A DNA stretch of 24,676 bases, from the NCBI GenBank assembly GCA_013368325.1, contig JAACJK010000202.1, positions 1 through 24,676 of the forward strand, in the 5' to 3' direction. Source of the DNA: Ephemerocybe angulata. Its lineage: Eukaryota > Basidiomycota > Agaricomycetes > Agaricales > Psathyrellaceae. Below the pieces are notes generated by a model. That model was not told where the DNA came from and did no database searches. It saw only the letters and a program-made list of their open reading frames with translations. The position numbers were made by a program, and so were the translations under genes. Below, piece by piece: positions 22,843 to 24,676 of the stretch (the stretch's first letter is position 1; the number at the start of each line of letters is the position of its first letter).

Positions 22843-24676
22843 ATGAATATTTATTTGTTTTGTTTTTATAAAAAGTTTTTAGTGTTGAATGAATAGAAGG
22901 AGTTGATGCGGAGTTATTAGACAAAACATCTTTATAATTTTTTTTTGTTACTTACTAATCCAGGCCTAGGCCAGTTGTAGTAAAAAAAAAATTGATAAGG
23001 TTTTTTAATATAAAAAACATTAGCTAGAAAGGCAACAGGTAAATTATTAAATTGGAAAAACTTCTCATTCGATTTTATTTCTTATTCAATTTAGACAAAA
23101 AATTGTTAAGAAAAGCAGTAGAGTATTTCTTTGAAAAAGAAGTATTCAATATTAAAGACGATCATCACATAATGGTATCTTTCAGACTAGTTACAAACGA
23201 TAATATACCTAAAACATTAGGACAAATGGTATTTTTAAACAAAACTAACGAATCATTAGAATTCTACATCCAATATTTATGGGACTTGTTAAATAAAAAA
23301 CAAGATGGATACAACAACGTTGAATTAAGAAAAGTAGTATTCAGTTTGGAATTAGAAAGGGTTTAGCTAAGGAAAATCAATTGGAAATTAAAGAACGAGA
23401 TCTTAACACAATAAATTATTATAAATATCAGATTCCTATTACTTTAAATCCACTAGAATTTGGTACTCCGTTAACAGATTTAGTTACTACCGATAAAGGA
23501 TCTGAATTTATTGTGACTACTCACAATAACAATTTCTTTGAAATACATCCTACTGTTGTAGATGGTAAAATAATTAATAATATTAAATTTACACCTAAGG
23601 GTAATTCAAAAAAAACACAAATAAAAATAGTTGATAAACAAATAAACGACAACTATTTCATAAGAACAATTGACGACCCTAGTAGATTAGTAGCTAAGGA
23701 CAGAATTTATGTATGTAATCTTATAACTAACCAGGAAGAGTTAAATTTTGAACAGAAACCTACACGGTTCCTTTCGAAAATTAAACCTGAAACTAAGTAC
23801 ATTAAAGATTTTCTTACTTTAGATATAGAAACCTACATCGAGGCTAAACATAATGGCGAACAAGTAATGGTTCCGTACTTAATCAGCTTTTCCGATGGCT
23901 CCTCAAAAATAAGTTTTTTCTTAAGTGATTACATTTCTGTTAAAGAAATGATGTTTGATTGTATAAATACACTAACTCATAAGAAAAACGACAGAAAAAA
24001 CATTTATATTCATAACCTAGCTAACTTGATAGTGTTTCTTAATGCCTTACTTGATAGAATATGGTAAAGTATCTCCTTAATTAATAATAACAAATTAATT
24101 TCTTCGATTTCACAAAAACAACCGGTTCTGGGTCCAGTAACTTAAAATTTGTGGATAGCTATCAAATCCTTTTAGGTACCTAGGGATCTAGCTAAATCAT
24201 TTAACGGTAATTCACAAAAGGATTCTTTCCTCATGGGTTTGTAAACAAAAAATAACTTAGACTATATTGGACCTGTTCCATCAATTGAATTTTCCCAGAT
24301 ATTACACAGGATGAGTACAATAGTTATGCTTCAAAATTCAATAATAATTGGATACTTAAAGCTGAAGCTATTAAGTACTGCCAACTGGACTGTATCTCTC
24401 TACATGAAGTACTATCAAAGTTCGGCTTATTAATTTGAAATAGATGGAAACTTAATATTTCTAAATATCCGACTATTACTAGTCTAACTTTGGAATTTAT
24501 AGGGCACATTTTAAGGCAAATCTTAATATACCTACTCTTGAGAGCACTCTTCAAAAACAAATCAAACATCTTACACTGGAGGGGCTACTGACATGTATTT
24601 GCCTACAAATGTTATACCCGACTCAGTTCAACGAGAAATAATTATACTATTATGATGTAAACAGTTTGTATCCTTA
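22843..24676 (+). CDS. dpo: Plasmid-type (protein-primed) family B DNA polymerase, partial, frame-interrupted
   Basis: Replicative DNA polymerase of linear mitochondrial plasmids; the 3' part runs off the window. Motifs in order: PITLNPLEFGTPLTD near 23,435 (N-terminal domain of these enzymes); LTLDIETY at about 23,818 (Exo I, catalytic Asp and Glu); YIHNLAN at about 24,006 leading into a shifted FD (Exo II); DYIGPVPSIEF near 24,258; IKYCQLDCISLHEV at about 24,370-24,414 (Exo III); YPTITSLT near 24,468; and YYDVNSLYP at the very end (palm motif A, catalytic Asp). As written it has several frame changes. Where the left arm overlaps, its run lengths repair some of them (for example around ISYSILDKKL and VFSFGIRKG). 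An upstream piece, VE(TGA)IEGVDAELLDKTSL at about 22,884-22,935, is followed by a palindromic element and then TLARKATGKLLNWKNFSF. In-frame TGA codons occur at 22,890 and 24,436. The start is uncertain. Confidence 0.85.
22947..23000. repeat. GGCCTAGGCC-type palindromic element inside the 5' part of dpo (right copy)
   Basis: GTTACTTACTAATCC, AGGCCTAGGCC, AGTTGTAGTA, A run, TTGATAAGG. It matches the intergenic element at 16,687-16,740 in reverse orientation. It brings stop codons and separates two coding-like segments of dpo. Confidence 0.8.

Larger units (their letters stand above)
11834..23556. repeat. Right arm of the giant inverted repeat
   Basis: Mirror of the left arm with the same gene order, transcribed on the plus strand away from the centre. 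Sequence beyond 23,556 has no partner only because the window starts there on the left. Large inverted repeats are known in some fungal mtDNAs (for example Agaricus bisporus and Candida albicans). Whether this one is real or a fold-back assembly product cannot be decided from sequence alone. Confidence 0.97.

Noticed and set aside
23052..23366. A separate 104-residue gene before dpo
   Set aside because: It is a fragment of the dpo frame between run-length errors; the left arm joins its N-terminal side to ISYSILDKKL and its C-terminal side continues into the PLEFG block.
24324..24569. Open frame on the minus strand near the end
   Set aside because: It is antisense to dpo across the Exo III and following motifs, which clearly read on the plus strand.
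1..24676. Evenly spaced similar repeats suggesting a CRISPR array
   Set aside because: The repeats are dispersed palindromes of varied spacing and orientation in a mitochondrial context, with no spacer pattern or cas genes.

Overview
The window is fungal mitochondrial DNA. It carries apocytochrome b (cob), NADH dehydrogenase subunit 1 (nad1), the mitochondrial small-subunit rRNA (rns), eleven different tRNA genes and part of a plasmid-type family B DNA polymerase, in very AT-rich DNA full of short palindromes. The rns holds sequences matching the classical fungal mtSSU primer sites (MS1/MS2 type). The cob and nad1 proteins resemble basidiomycete versions. Basidiomycota is an inference from remembered sequence character, not a search.

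The layout is one giant inverted repeat. Reading outward from a symmetry point near 11,765, each arm has the same order: trnN(GUU), trnM(CAU), trnE(UUC), trnF(GAA), trnT(UGU), trnQ(UUG), trnH(GUG), cob, an unrecognised membrane protein gene with an acidic tail, nad1, rns, trnA(UGC), trnW(CCA), trnL(UAA), trnI(GAU), then the DNA polymerase (dpo). All genes point away from the centre: minus strand on the left, plus strand on the right. The left arm (about 11,693 to 1) pairs with about 11,834 to 23,556. The last 1.1 kb (23,557-24,676) is the continuation of dpo, whose left partner would lie before base 1. About 140 bp between the arms pair poorly and contain a long A run.

The arms differ mainly by single-base length changes in homopolymers, and these break different genes in different arms. 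nad1 is intact on the left and broken twice on the right. The acidic-tail ORF and dpo read open only when both arms are compared. trnE, trnF and trnQ look better on the left, trnW and trnL on the right. This looks like sequencing or consensus error, so real gene decay should not be inferred from one arm.

Intergenic DNA is largely built from a few palindromic element families: A/T hairpins bounded by TTGAC or TATCAC; hairpins bounded by CTGGCCA and AACTG; hairpins bounded by GGCC on both sides; a GGCCTAGGCC-type element; and a small GC element reading CCCTGCGGTAAGTGATA. One GGCCTAGGCC element sits inside what looks like the 5' part of dpo.

Functionally, cob and nad1 encode inner-membrane subunits of complexes III and I, rns and the tRNAs serve mitochondrial translation, and dpo is a protein-primed polymerase typical of linear mitochondrial plasmids. 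A dpo gene at the outer end of each arm makes integration or recombination of such a plasmid a plausible source of the inverted repeat. A linear hairpin end or a fold-back assembly artefact are the main alternatives.
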